This document shows positions 42,760-51,298 of a DNA stretch of 64,000 nt, in pieces. Origin of the DNA: XN24 sp035514535. Lineage in GTDB: Bacteria; Pseudomonadota; Gammaproteobacteria; Steroidobacterales; XN24. How positions within the stretch are numbered: the first letter of the stretch is position 1; each line of letters opens with the position of its first letter. The DNA lies in contig DATKAZ010000108.1 of assembly GCA_035514535.1 (NCBI GenBank), positions 1 to 64,000 of the forward strand, given 5' to 3'. Position numbers and translations under genes: made by a program. The notes under the pieces were generated by a model. The model was not told the DNA's origin. It ran no database searches and saw only the letters and a list, made by a program, of their open reading frames with translations.

Positions 42760-43404
42760 ATGCGCATCGTTCTGCTCGGTGCCCCGGGCTCGGGCAAGGG
42801 CACCCAGGCGAAGAAGCTCGTGGCCGACTACGGTTTTCCGCAGGTATCGACTGGCGACCTGCTCAGGGACGCGGTCGCGCGCGGCACGGAGCATGGCCTC
42901 AGGGCCAAGGCCGCGATGGACGCGGGCAAACTGGTCTCTGACGACATCGTGCTCGGCATCCTGAAGGACCGCATTGCCCAGCCCGATGCGGAGCAGGGCT
43001 TCATTCTCGACGGCTTCCCGCGCAACCTCGCACAGGCCGAGGCGCTCGAGGGCGTTCTCGCGGAGCTCGGCAAGCCGCTCGACGCCGCCGTGCTGATGGA
43101 TCTCGACTTCGCGATCCTCATGAAGCGCCTCACCGGGCGGCGCAGCTGCACGGGCTGCGGCCGGGTCTACAACATCCACTTCCTGCCGCCGCCGGCCGAC
43201 GGGCGCTGCGGCAGCTGCGGCGGCGAACTCGTGCAGCGCGCCGACGACAAGGAAGAGACGATCGCGCGGCGACTCGAAGTCTACCGCGCCGAGACCGAGC
43301 CGCTGGTGAACCATTACCGCGGCGCCGGCAAGCTCAGGACGGTAGACGCGGAAGGCGAGCTGGACGAAGTCTACGCGCGCCTGGTAGCTGCGCTCGGCCT
43401 GTAG
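42760..43404 (+). CDS. adk: Adenylate kinase
   Basis: Adk interconverts ATP + AMP and 2 ADP. The 214-residue protein has the P-loop GAPGSGKGTQ, STGDLLRDAVARGTEHG, DGFPRNLAQAEAL and the long LID with a zinc-type four-cysteine site (CTGCGRVYN ... CGSCGG). GGGGGAG lies just before ATG 42760. A TTGACC about 70 bases upstream may be a -35 element, without a good -10. The gene is divergent from pfp and ends 10 bases before the large palindromic element. Confidence 0.97.
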   Translation: MRIVLLGAPGSGKGTQAKKLVADYGFPQVSTGDLLRDAVARGTEHGLRAKAAMDAGKLVSDDIVLGILKDRIAQPDAEQGFILDGFPRNLAQAEALEGVLAELGKPLDAAVLMDLDFAILMKRLTGRRSCTGCGRVYNIHFLPPPADGRCGSCGGELVQRADDKEETIARRLEVYRAETEPLVNHYRGAGKLRTVDAEGELDEVYARLVAALGL

Positions 43405-43413
43405 CAACGCCGG

Positions 43414-43813
43414 GGACATTGCTCGGGGCCACTGCTCGGGGACACTGCTTTCAAGCTGTGTCCCCTTCTTGAATTGAGCAGGACCGCGGGACCGCGCCGT
43501 CATAGGCCCGCTTCGCTCGGGAAATCTTATCTCCCTCAGCGGGCCTATGACGTCCCGATCCCGCTACCCCATCGACGAGTTCAGCCTCGCCGGGCCGCCG
43601 CCTCGGCAAAATCGCCGCCACGTTGCTGCAGCGCCGCCCGACAGCGTCGACCTCATCGACTGCGCAGCGGGACCGGAACGTCACATGCTTGCCGCGCGGC
43701 ATAAGAATTCCAAGCGCGGGGAGCATGTGACGGTGCGGTCCCGCGGTCCCCTGGCGAATAAGGGGACACAGCTTGAAAGCAGTGTCCCCGAGCAGTGGCC
43801 CCGAGCAGTGTCC
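43414..43813. repeat. ~400-bp nested inverted-repeat element between adk and rnd
   Basis: This 417-base gap without a gene is almost filled by one palindromic structure. Outer arms 43414-43467 and 43760-43813 pair over 54 bp with one G:T; they contain the GGGGACACTGCT motif. A second arm pair, 43481-43495 with 43735-43749, continues inward for 15 bp. Inside are two further hairpins, 43498-43512 with 43538-43552 (15 bp perfect) and 43680-43689 with 43722-43731 (10 bp). A weaker pairing joins about 43552-43565 and 43666-43679. Short open frames cross it but none resembles a protein. It looks like a non-autonomous repeat (MITE- or BIME-like). No target-site duplication is evident at the borders. 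Confidence 0.85.
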
Positions 43814-43821
43814 TTGGCGGC

Positions 43822-44919
43822 CTAGGCGGCCTCGAGCAGGCGCAGGAGTTCCTCGCCGGCAAGCTCGCGGCGCCAGCCCGACAGCAGTGGCAGATCGCGC
43901 CGTCCCCTCACCAGCGCCTCGACCTCCCTGCGCGTCGCCAGCAGCGGCGCGGACACGCGATGCTGTTCGGCCAGCTGCCGCAGGCGGGCCAGCAGGCGGC
44001 GCGCCAGGCGGTCCTGCGCGGGCTCGAGCCGTGCCGGTGCAGATGACACGGGCGGCTCGACGTGCGCGGCCTCGCGCAGCAGCCCGAGCAACGCGTCACT
44101 GTGCCGGCGCAAGATCGACGGCGGCAGGGCGTCCAGCCTGGCCAGCGCGTCGTGGTCGTCGGGATTGCACTCCGCAAGGGCGAGGATCGAATCGTCCTTC
44201 AGGATCCAGCGCCGCGGCCGGTTGCAGCGGCGCGCCTCCTCTTCGCGCCAGCGGGCCAGCGCGGCGATGCGGGCGAGGGTTGCTCCCTGTGCGTGGCCGG
44301 CACCCTTGACCCGGCGCCACGCGCCCTCCGCGTCGAACGCATAGAGATCCGGATCGCACAGTCCCGCGCTTTCATTCGCCACCCAGTCGCGGCGCCCGAG
44401 GGATGCCAGCTTGTCCTCCAGGCGCTCGGCCAGCGGCAGCAGCCACAGCACGTCCGCGGCGGCATAGTTCAGTTGCTCGGCGGACAGCGGGCGACGGCTC
44501 CAGTCCGTGCGCGCATGGTCCTTCGGCAGCGTGACGCCCAGCTCCGCGCCGGTGAGCTGGGTGTAGCCCACCTGGTCCGGGTAGCCGAGCATGGCGGCGG
44601 CGATCTGCGTGTCCCACACTGGCCCGGGGACGGCACCGAGATGCTCGTTCAGCACTTCCAGGTCCTGGCGCGCGGAATGGAACACCTTGCGCACGGCGGC
44701 ATCGGCGAGCACGCCGGCGAACGCGCCGGGCCCGTCCAGCGCGAGCATGTCGAGGCACGCGACCCGCTCCCCGTCCGACACCTGCAGCAGGCACAGCTGC
44801 GCCGTGTAAGTGCTCTCGCGGACGAATTCCGTGTCCACCGCGAGTCGCGTCACGCCGGCCCATTCGCGCGCCAGCGCCGCGGCCTCGTCCGCCCGATCGA
44901 TGAACAGGTAGTCGCTCAT
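43822..44919 (-). CDS. rnd: Ribonuclease D
   Basis: RNase D trims tRNA 3' ends. The 365-residue protein has the DEDD exonuclease domain: LAVDTEFVRE (Asp/Glu pair), KVFHSARQDLEVL (third acidic residue) and NYAAADVLWLLPLAERL (last Asp, in the DEDDy pattern with Tyr147). An HRDC region follows (RWREEEARRCNRPRRWILKD, then LARLDALPP). ATG 44919 begins MSDYLFID. It converges with adk and diverges from the mpl operon. Confidence 0.94.
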   Translation of the reverse strand: MSDYLFIDRADEAAALAREWAGVTRLAVDTEFVRESTYTAQLCLLQVSDGERVACLDMLALDGPGAFAGVLADAAVRKVFHSARQDLEVLNEHLGAVPGPVWDTQIAAAMLGYPDQVGYTQLTGAELGVTLPKDHARTDWSRRPLSAEQLNYAAADVLWLLPLAERLEDKLASLGRRDWVANESAGLCDPDLYAFDAEGAWRRVKGAGHAQGATLARIAALARWREEEARRCNRPRRWILKDDSILALAECNPDDHDALARLDALPPSILRRHSDALLGLLREAAHVEPPVSSAPARLEPAQDRLARRLLARLRQLAEQHRVSAPLLATRREVEALVRGRRDLPLLSGWRRELAGEELLRLLEAA

Positions 44920-44978
44920 GGCGGGATTATCCCAGATCGGGGCGGCCGGGTATGATGCCGGCTGCCAAAGGTGATGCC

Positions 44979-45515
44979 ATGCAGCCCCTGATTCGCCTGT
45001 TTATCGACATCGCCCTGCACCGCAAAGGACCGCAGGACGTGCCCGCAGCCGGCCCCGTGCTCGGCCTGGCGCTGTGCGCCTATCTCGCCATGGGCACGGC
45101 GACGCTGTGGCCGTCCGTGTCGGGGATGGGTCCGCTCGTCGGCCAGCTCGCGCTCGACCTGGTGCTCGTCGTAACGGTGTTCGGCGGCCTGCTGGTGGCG
45201 ACGGGCCGGGCCGGGCGCGTTACCCAGACCCTCGCCGCGATGTTCGGCACCGGCGCCCTGCTGAGCGCGCTCGCGCTGCCGTTCGTGTGGGCCGCGGTGA
45301 GCGCAATCGCAGACGGCGCGCCGGCGCCGGGACTCGAACTGCCGGCCCTGCTGAGCAGCCTCGGCCTGCTCCTGATCCTGCTGGCCTCGCTGCTGGTCAC
45401 CGGGCACATCCTGCGCCATGCGCTCGACTGGAGTTACCCGGCAGGCGTGCTTGCCGCCGTAATGTACTTCGCCGCCAGCGTCGGCATCTTCCGCAAACTT
45501 TTTGCCGTCGCGTGA
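44979..45515 (+). CDS. Small polytopic membrane protein of unknown function
   Basis: This 178-residue protein has about five hydrophobic helices: VLGLALCAYLAMGTATLW, LALDLVLVVTVFGGLLVATG, LAAMFGTGALLSALALPFVW, LLSSLGLLLILLASLLVTG and YPAGVLAAVMYFAASVGIF. A cytoplasmic-looking N-terminus with IDIALHRKGPQDVPA precedes them. This plan is like small Yip1-type proteins, but I recognise no family signature. ATG 44979 is preferred to 44952 because AAAGGTG precedes it. Its stop overlaps the mpl start as TGATG, so it is probably expressed with mpl; a link to cell-envelope work is only inferred from that. Confidence 0.75.
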   Translation: MQPLIRLFIDIALHRKGPQDVPAAGPVLGLALCAYLAMGTATLWPSVSGMGPLVGQLALDLVLVVTVFGGLLVATGRAGRVTQTLAAMFGTGALLSALALPFVWAAVSAIADGAPAPGLELPALLSSLGLLLILLASLLVTGHILRHALDWSYPAGVLAAVMYFAASVGIFRKLFAVA

Positions 45516-46900
45516 TGCACGTCCATATCCTCGGTATCGGCGGCACGTTCATGGCGGGAATCGCATCGCTGGCGCGGGCGCTCGGCCACCGCGTTACCGG
45601 CACGGACCGGGCGCTCTACCCGCCGATGAGCACGCAGCTCGCGCAGCTCGGCATAGAGATCGTCGAGGGCTACGACAACGACCGGCTCGAGCCGGCGCCG
45701 GACTGCGTCATCGTCGGCAACGTCATGAGCCGCGGGATGCCGGTCGTCGAGCGCCTGCTGGACTCCGGGCTGGCCTACTGCTCCGGGCCCGAGTGGCTCG
45801 CGCGCGAAGTCCTGCGGGATCGCTGGACGCTGGCGGTGGCCGGCACGCACGGCAAGACCACGACCACGACTATTCTCGCCTTTCTGCTGGAAGCGGCGGG
45901 CCTGCGTCCCGGCTTCCTCGTCGGCGGCATTCCCGCCGACTTCGAGGCCTCGGCGCGACTGGGGGATGCGCCGTTTTTCGTCGTCGAGGCCGACGAGTAC
46001 GATACGGCGTTCTTCGACAAGCGCTCGAAGTTCGTCCATTACCGGCCGCGCACGCTCGTCCTCGGCAACCTGGAGTTCGACCACGCGGACATCTTCGACG
46101 ACCTCGCCGCGATACAGCGGCAGTTCCACCACCTGGTCCGGACGGTGCCGGGCAAGGGGCTGATCGTGTCGAACGGCGGCGAGGCGGCGCTCGAGGACGT
46201 CCTGGCGAAAGGGTGCTGGACGCCGGTAGAGCGGTTCGCCGCTGCCGCGGGCGGGTCGCCGGCGCCCGCCTGGCAGGCGCGCCTCGTCCCCGGCGGTTTC
46301 ACGGTGACGGATCCCGACGGCGGCGAGGTCGCGCGCGTAAAGTGGGCCATGCCCGGCGCCCATAATGCCGAGAACGCGCTGGCCGCGATGCTGGCCGCAC
46401 GGCATGCGGGGGTGCCGTTCGAGGCATCGGTCCGGTCGCTCGAGGCGTTCCGTGGCGTGAAGCGCCGCCAGGAATGGATCGGCACCGCCGCCGGCGTCGA
46501 GCTGTTCGACGACTTCGCGCATCATCCGACCGCGATCGCGCGCACGCTCGAGGCGATGCGCGACGGGCTGGAACGGGGGCGGCTGGTCGCCGTCCTCGAG
46601 CCACGCTCGAACACCATGCGGCTGGGCGTGCACGCCGCGACGCTCGCGCCCTCGCTGGGGGCGGCCGACCGGGTCTATGTCCACGCGCCCGCCGGGCTCG
46701 GCTGGGACGCGGCCGGCGCGTTGCGCGCTCTCGGGGAGCGCGCCTGCATCGCCGCGGAGCTCGAGGACCTGGAGGCTATACTGCTGGCAGAGCTGCGCGC
46801 CGGTGATCGCGTGGTGCTGATGTCGAACGGGAGTTTCGGCGGGCTGCACCGCCGATTGCTGAACGGCCTCGAGGCGCGCGCGAGGAGGGACGCGGAATGA
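45515..46900 (+). CDS. mpl: Mpl murein-peptide ligase
   Basis: Mpl joins recycled tripeptide (L-Ala-gamma-D-Glu-meso-DAP) to UDP-MurNAc in murein recycling. The 461-residue Mur ligase has the N-terminal Rossmann start (MHVHILGIGGTFMAGIASLA), the P-loop VAGTHGKTTTTTILAFLLE, VEADEYDTAFFDKRSKFVHY and VELFDDFAHHPTAI with LEPRSNTMRLG. IGGTFM and the tripeptide-type DEYD region distinguish it from MurC. It overlaps the previous gene by one base and ubiX by four (ATGA). Confidence 0.95.
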   Translation: MHVHILGIGGTFMAGIASLARALGHRVTGTDRALYPPMSTQLAQLGIEIVEGYDNDRLEPAPDCVIVGNVMSRGMPVVERLLDSGLAYCSGPEWLAREVLRDRWTLAVAGTHGKTTTTTILAFLLEAAGLRPGFLVGGIPADFEASARLGDAPFFVVEADEYDTAFFDKRSKFVHYRPRTLVLGNLEFDHADIFDDLAAIQRQFHHLVRTVPGKGLIVSNGGEAALEDVLAKGCWTPVERFAAAAGGSPAPAWQARLVPGGFTVTDPDGGEVARVKWAMPGAHNAENALAAMLAARHAGVPFEASVRSLEAFRGVKRRQEWIGTAAGVELFDDFAHHPTAIARTLEAMRDGLERGRLVAVLEPRSNTMRLGVHAATLAPSLGAADRVYVHAPAGLGWDAAGALRALGERACIAAELEDLEAILLAELRAGDRVVLMSNGSFGGLHRRLLNGLEARARRDAE

Positions 46901-47511
46901 GCCTGCACGTGGCACTGGCGATGACCGGCGCATCGGGCGCGCAGTACGGGCTGCGCCTCCTCGAGTGCCTGCTGGGGGCGGAGTGCCGGGTCACGCTGAT
47001 GATCTCCAAGCCGGCGCAGGTCGTCATCGGCATGGAAACGGATCTCGCCCTGCCGTCCAGGCCGGCGGAGATCCAGCGCTTTTTCTGTGAACGCCACGGC
47101 GTGCCGGAGTCACGCCTCGCCGTGCACGGCCGGGAGGAGTGGACCGCGCCGGTCGCCAGCGGCTCCGCCGCGCCCGCCGCGATGGTCGTCTGCCCCTGCA
47201 CGACGGCCACGGTGTCGGCGCTTGCCACGGGTGCGAGCCGCAGTCTCATCGAGCGTGCGGGCGATGTGGTCCTCAAGGAGCGCCGCCCCCTGTTGCTGGT
47301 CGTCCGCGAGACGCCGTTCTCGGCCATACACCTCGAGAACATGCTGACGCTCGCGCGCGCCGGCGCGGTGATCATGCCCGCGAATCCGGGCTTCTATCAC
47401 CGGCCCGCCGACGTCGCCGCGCTGGTCGATTTCGTCGTGGCGCGCGTGCTCGACCATCTCGGCCTTCCGCAGCATCTCGTACCCGCGTGGGGCGGGGGCG
47501 GCAGCGGGTGA
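46897..47511 (+). CDS. ubiX: Flavin prenyltransferase UbiX
   Basis: UbiX attaches a dimethylallyl group to FMN, making the prenyl-FMN cofactor of UbiD decarboxylase for ubiquinone synthesis. The 204-residue protein has the flavoprotein start HVALAMTGASGAQYGLRLLE, the CPCTTATVSALATGASRSLIERAGDVVLKE region and VRETPFSAIHLENMLTLARAGAVIMPANPGFYHRP. It overlaps mpl as ATGA and the next gene as GTGA, a tightly coupled operon seen in other gammaproteobacteria. Confidence 0.95.
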   Translation: MSLHVALAMTGASGAQYGLRLLECLLGAECRVTLMISKPAQVVIGMETDLALPSRPAEIQRFFCERHGVPESRLAVHGREEWTAPVASGSAAPAAMVVCPCTTATVSALATGASRSLIERAGDVVLKERRPLLLVVRETPFSAIHLENMLTLARAGAVIMPANPGFYHRPADVAALVDFVVARVLDHLGLPQHLVPAWGGGGSG

Positions 47512-48092
47512 GCAAGCCGTTCGAAATCCCGCTGTTCCCGCTGCAGACGGTCCTGTTCCCGGGCGGTCCCCTGCCGCTGCGCATCTTCGAGCCGCGCTAC
47601 GTGGACATGATCAGCCGCTGCCTCAAGTCCGGCGTCGGCTTCGGCATTCTGCTGATCAAGGCGGGCGAGGAGTCCGGGCCGGCGAGCATGGAGCAGCTCG
47701 GCACCGTGGCGACGATCGTGGACTGGGATCAGCTGAACGACGGCACGCTCGGCGTGGTGGTGATCGGCGGCGCGCGCTTTCTGCTGCGTTCATCGCGCCG
47801 CCTGGACGATGGCCTGAATGTCGGCATCGTCGACCTGCTCGAGTCCGAGCCGGTGGTGTCGCTGCCGGAGAGCTTCCATGACATGACGCGGCTGCTCGAG
47901 GGCGTGTTCGAGGACCTGGGGCCGCATTATCGCCACGTGACGCCGGACTTCGGCGACGCGGGCTGGGTCGGTTGCCGGCTCGCGGAACTGCTGCCCATCG
48001 ACCTCGAGCACAAGCAGCATTGCCTCGAGCTGTTCGACCCGCTGAAGCGCCTCGAGTATCTCGAGCCGCTGCTGAAGAGCCTGGGGCGCTGA
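47508..48092 (+). CDS. Lon N-terminal-domain (substrate-binding) protein
   Basis: This 194-residue protein consists of the PUA-like Lon substrate-binding domain alone: FEIPLFPLQTVLFPGGPLPLRIFEPRYVDMISRCL is diagnostic, followed by LGTVATIVDWDQLNDGTLGVVVIGGARF. There is no AAA+ or protease domain. Its function is unknown, possibly a peptide or protein binding factor. The start is GTG 47508, overlapping the ubiX stop as GTGA. Confidence 0.88.
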   Translation: MSKPFEIPLFPLQTVLFPGGPLPLRIFEPRYVDMISRCLKSGVGFGILLIKAGEESGPASMEQLGTVATIVDWDQLNDGTLGVVVIGGARFLLRSSRRLDDGLNVGIVDLLESEPVVSLPESFHDMTRLLEGVFEDLGPHYRHVTPDFGDAGWVGCRLAELLPIDLEHKQHCLELFDPLKRLEYLEPLLKSLGR

Positions 48093-48093
48093 G

Positions 48094-48435
48094 ATGCCGG
48101 AGTCCCGGAATGCGGCGCTGTTCGCGGGGCGCGATCCGGTCTGCGTCCATCGCGGCACCGATCCCATCGAGGCCAGCCTGCTGCAGGGCCTGCTGGAGAG
48201 CGAGGGCATTCCCGCCACCGTGACCGGCGCGGACCTGGTGGGCGGCTACAGCGGGGTGCCGCGGGTCTGCGACGTGCGCCTGGTCGTGCCGGGCCGCTAT
48301 CGCGCCAGTGCCGCCGCCGTGCTGGCGCGCTACGAGCGCGAGCGTCCGGCCGGGGAGGAGTGGCGCTGCGGCGCGTGCGGCGAACTCAACGCGGCGAGCT
48401 TCGAGTCGTGCTGGCGCTGCGGCGGGGGCTTTTAA
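48094..48435 (+). CDS. DUF2007 protein with a C-terminal zinc ribbon
   Basis: This 113-residue protein has the ferredoxin-like DUF2007 domain (VCVHRGTDPIEASLLQGLLESEGIPATVTG, then VRLVVPGRYRASAAAVLARY) and a tail EEWRCGACGELNAASFESCWRCGGGF with two CxxC pairs (CGAC and CWRC), a RanBP2/double zinc ribbon. DUF2007 proteins are described as putative signal-transducing proteins without known ligand. It begins one base after the previous stop, and its own stop is joined directly to a GGGGACACTGC repeat. Confidence 0.82.
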   Translation: MPESRNAALFAGRDPVCVHRGTDPIEASLLQGLLESEGIPATVTGADLVGGYSGVPRVCDVRLVVPGRYRASAAAVLARYERERPAGEEWRCGACGELNAASFESCWRCGGGF

Positions 48436-48480
48436 GGGGACACTGCTCGGATGGGGACACTGCTTTAAAGCAGTGTCCCC
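48435..48480. repeat. GGGGACACTGC palindrome between DUF2007 gene and hemL
   Basis: GGGGACACTGCTTT (48453-48466) and its reverse complement (48467-48480) form a perfect 28-bp palindrome. A direct extra copy, AAGGGGACACTGCTC, lies at 48435-48449. The repeat begins on the last base of the DUF2007 stop codon and ends 10 bases before the hemL stop. The A- and T-rich ends could serve as a two-way terminator. Confidence 0.85.
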
Positions 48481-48490
48481 TTTCACAGCC

Positions 48491-49753
48491 TTAAGCCCCC
48501 AATACCCGCCCGGCCGCGGCCACCGTCGCGTCAATATCCTCGTCCGTGTGCGCCAGCGAGACGAAGCCGGCCTCGAAGGCCGAGGGCGCGAGGTATACGC
48601 CTTCGTCGAGCATGCCGTGGAAGAATGCCTTGAAGCGTTCCTGGTCGCAGGCCATGACCTGCCTGAAGCTGCGCACGGGGCCGTCGCCGGTGAAGAACAG
48701 GCCGAACATACCGCCGACCGAGTGGCCTGAAAAAGGCACGCCGGCCGCGTCCGCGGCGGCCTGGATGCCAGCGACGAGCCGGCGCGTGCGGGCGCCGAGC
48801 ACTTCGTAGGACGCCGGGTCGAGGCGCGCGAGGGTCGCGACCCCCGCATGCATGGCCACCGGGTTGCCGGACAGCGTGCCCGCCTGGTAGATCGGGCCGA
48901 GCGGCGCGATCTGCTCCATGACGTCGCGCCGGCCGCCGAAAGCGCCGACCGGCATGCCGCCGCCGATGATTTTGCCGAGGGTCGTGAGGTCCGGGCGCAC
49001 GCCGGACAGCTCCTGGACGCCGCCGAGCGCCACGCGGAAGCCGGTCATGACCTCGTCGAAAATCAGCAGCGCGCCGTGCCGGTCGCAGGCCGTGCGCAGA
49101 CCCTCGAGGAAGCCGGGCGACGGCAGCACCATGTTCATGTTGCCGGCGATCGGCTCGACGATGATGCAGGCGATTTCGGCGCCGAGCTGCGCGAAGACCT
49201 GCTCGACCTCGTCGAGGTCGTTGTAGGTCAGCGTGATGGTGTGCTGCGCGAGCGAGGCGGGCACGCCCGGCGAGGTCGGCACGCCGAGCGTCAGCGCGCC
49301 CGAGCCCGCCTTGACCAGCAGCGAGTCCGAGTGGCCGTGGTAGCAGCCCTCGAACTTGACGATCTTGTCGCGCCCGGTGAAGCCGCGCGCGAGGCGGATC
49401 GCGCTCATGGTCGCCTCGGTGCCGGAGCTGACGAAGCGCACCAGCTCGATCGACGGCATGATCTCGCACACCCGCCTGGCAAGCTCGGTCTCGATCGCCG
49501 TGGGGGCGCCGAAGGACAGGCCGTCGAGCGCCGCGGCGCGGACCGCCTCGATGACGTCCGGATGCGCATGGCCCAGCACCATCGGACCCCATGAGCCGAC
49601 GTAATCGGTATAGCGCTGGCCGTCCTCGCCCCAGATGTAGGCGCCCGCCGCCTTGCGGATGAACACCGGATCGCCGCCGACGGAGCGGAACGCGCGCACC
49701 GGCGAATTCACGCCGCCGGGAATGTAGCGCTGGGCCTCCTGGAACAGGTTCAC
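48491..49753 (-). CDS. hemL: Glutamate-1-semialdehyde 2,1-aminomutase
   Basis: HemL makes 5-aminolevulinate for haem from glutamate-1-semialdehyde. The 420-residue PLP enzyme shows PGGVNSPVRAFRSVGGDPVFI, GAYIWGEDGQRYTDYVGSWGP, RFVSSGTEATMSAIRLARG, KFEGCYHGHSDS, the aspartate of LIFDEVMTGFRV, and TTLGKIIGGGMPVGAFGG with the PLP lysine. The start is GTG 49753 with CAGGAGG about ten bases upstream. It follows thiE on the same strand; the 55-base gap holds a GC-rich hairpin. Confidence 0.97.
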   Translation of the reverse strand: MNLFQEAQRYIPGGVNSPVRAFRSVGGDPVFIRKAAGAYIWGEDGQRYTDYVGSWGPMVLGHAHPDVIEAVRAAALDGLSFGAPTAIETELARRVCEIMPSIELVRFVSSGTEATMSAIRLARGFTGRDKIVKFEGCYHGHSDSLLVKAGSGALTLGVPTSPGVPASLAQHTITLTYNDLDEVEQVFAQLGAEIACIIVEPIAGNMNMVLPSPGFLEGLRTACDRHGALLIFDEVMTGFRVALGGVQELSGVRPDLTTLGKIIGGGMPVGAFGGRRDVMEQIAPLGPIYQAGTLSGNPVAMHAGVATLARLDPASYEVLGARTRRLVAGIQAAADAAGVPFSGHSVGGMFGLFFTGDGPVRSFRQVMACDQERFKAFFHGMLDEGVYLAPSAFEAGFVSLAHTDEDIDATVAAAGRVLGA

Positions 49754-49808
49754 GATCGGCGAGCCTCCTGAAACCGGCCCGGCCGCGGCAAGCGGCCCGG
49801 CAAAACCG

Positions 49809-50459
49809 TCATTCTAGCCTTGCGCGGCCGCGCTCGCAGGCTGCGGAAAGTACCTGCGCGGCAGTGCGCGGATCGGGGCCGCCGAACAGGTCGCGAATCA
49901 CGGCGATGCAATGCGCGCCCGCCGCGACGGTCGCCGCGGCATTGTCGCGCGTGATCCCGCCGATCGCGACGACCGGCACCGGCAGCTTGTGCGCGGCTTC
50001 GCCGAGCAGCGCCAGCGAGGCGCGTGTTGCGCCGGGCTTGCTGAGCGACGGCCAGATGCTGCCGAACGCGACGTAGTCCGCGCCGGCGGCAACGGCTGCC
50101 CGGGCGAGGGCCGGCCGGTCGTAGCAGGACACGCCGATGAGCCGGTGCGGGCCGACGAGCTCGCGGGCACGCGCCGGCTCGTCGTCGTCGCGCCCGAGGT
50201 GCACGCCGTCGGCGCCCAGCTCCGCGGCCAGCGCGGCGTCGTCGTTGATGATGCACAACGCGCCGTGCGCGCGGCACGCCTCCAGGACCGCCCGCGCGCG
50301 CCTGCGCAGCGCCGCCGCGTCCGCGGTCTTGTCGCGGAACTGCACGATGCGCGCACCGCCCAGGATGGCCTGCGCCACGCGCTCGGCGAGCACGGCCTCG
50401 GGCAGCAGCTCAGGGTCGGTCAGGGCATACAGCCCCGGCGGCAGCGCGGGCTTCGCCAT
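49809..50459 (-). CDS. thiE: Thiamine-phosphate synthase
   Basis: ThiE couples HMP-PP and the thiazole phosphate. The 216-residue TIM barrel has ARIVQFRDKTADAAALRRRA, LCIINDDAALAAELGADGVHLGRDD, IGVSCYDRPALARAAVAAGADYVAFGSIWPS and VVAIGGITRDNAAATVAAGAHCIAVI, the standard phosphate-binding ends. It lies four bases after thiD. The thiD-thiE-hemL run divergent from rubredoxin is common in gammaproteobacteria. Confidence 0.95.
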   Translation of the reverse strand: MAKPALPPGLYALTDPELLPEAVLAERVAQAILGGARIVQFRDKTADAAALRRRARAVLEACRAHGALCIINDDAALAAELGADGVHLGRDDDEPARARELVGPHRLIGVSCYDRPALARAAVAAGADYVAFGSIWPSLSKPGATRASLALLGEAAHKLPVPVVAIGGITRDNAAATVAAGAHCIAVIRDLFGGPDPRTAAQVLSAACERGRARLE

Positions 50460-50463
50460 GCGC

Positions 50464-51249
50464 TCAGGCCGGGCGGCGCAAGGGCACGTGCTGCCCGCGG
50501 CCCGGCCGGAACGCGCGCTCGAGCCACGCGTGGGTCAGGGCCTGGGCCCGGGCCACGGCCTCCTCGACGGAATCGCCGCAGGCGATGCGCGCGGCACAGG
50601 CGGAGGCGAGGGTACAGCCGGACCCGTGAAAACTGCCCGCGAGGCGGGGGGAGCGGAACTCGCGCGGCCCGGCGGGGCCGTACAGCGTGTCGAGCACCTC
50701 GCCGGCCCCGCTGTCGGGTTCGTCGCCGCCCTTGGCGAGCACGTAGGCGCAGCCGGCACGGCGCAATGCCGCCGCGCGCGCGGCCGTATCCTCGTCGCCC
50801 GGCGCGAGCCGGCGGATCTCGAGCGCATTGGGCGTCAGCAGCGCGGTCAGCGGGCAGAGGCGCGCGAGGATGGCGTCGACCAGCGCGTCCTCGGCGAGCC
50901 GCGCGCCGCCCGCCGCGACCAGCACCGGATCGAGCACGACGGGGACGGCCGGATGTCGCGCCAGCACGTCGGCCACCGCCGCGGCGATCGCAGCCGTCGC
51001 CAGCAGGCCGATCTTGACCGCCGCGACCGGGATGTCGTCGAGTACCGCTTCCATCTGCGCCGCGACCAGGGCGGGCGACACCGGCTCCACGGCGGTCGCA
51101 TTGACGGTGTCCTGCACCGTGAGGGCGGTGATGACCGGTGCCGGATGTGCGCCGGCCGCGGTGATCGCCTGGAGGTCGGCGGCAATGCCGGCGCCGCCGG
51201 AGGGATCGTTGCCGGCCACGACCAGCACCGTGGGTGGAATGTGTGTCAT
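50464..51249 (-). CDS. thiD: HMP/HMP-phosphate kinase
   Basis: ThiD phosphorylates hydroxymethylpyrimidine and its monophosphate for thiamine synthesis. The 261-residue ribokinase-type protein has VLVVAGNDPSGGAGIAADLQAI, ITALTVQDT, VAAVKIGLLAT, DPVLVAAGGARL, LTPNALEIRRL, VLAKGGD and the anion-hole motif SFHGSGCTLASACAARIA. ATG 51249 is the family start; the frame stays open 23 codons further. It is divergent from the rubredoxin gene with a 71-base gap. Confidence 0.95.
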   Translation of the reverse strand: MTHIPPTVLVVAGNDPSGGAGIAADLQAITAAGAHPAPVITALTVQDTVNATAVEPVSPALVAAQMEAVLDDIPVAAVKIGLLATAAIAAAVADVLARHPAVPVVLDPVLVAAGGARLAEDALVDAILARLCPLTALLTPNALEIRRLAPGDEDTAARAAALRRAGCAYVLAKGGDEPDSGAGEVLDTLYGPAGPREFRSPRLAGSFHGSGCTLASACAARIACGDSVEEAVARAQALTHAWLERAFRPGRGQHVPLRRPA

Positions 51250-51298
51250 ACGGCTTGGGTCGGGCGCGTCTGCGTGCGAGAATCGGCGGTTGTCTCGA

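Noticed and set aside
43498..43552. Possible tRNA or small structured RNA in the 15-bp hairpin
   Set aside because: It lacks tRNA arms and anticodon features, and is one of several hairpins nested in the repeat element.
43451..43825. Two open frames of about 90 codons, one per strand, across the large palindromic element
   Set aside because: Neither resembles a known family, both run through the inverted-repeat arms, and neither has a good ribosome site.
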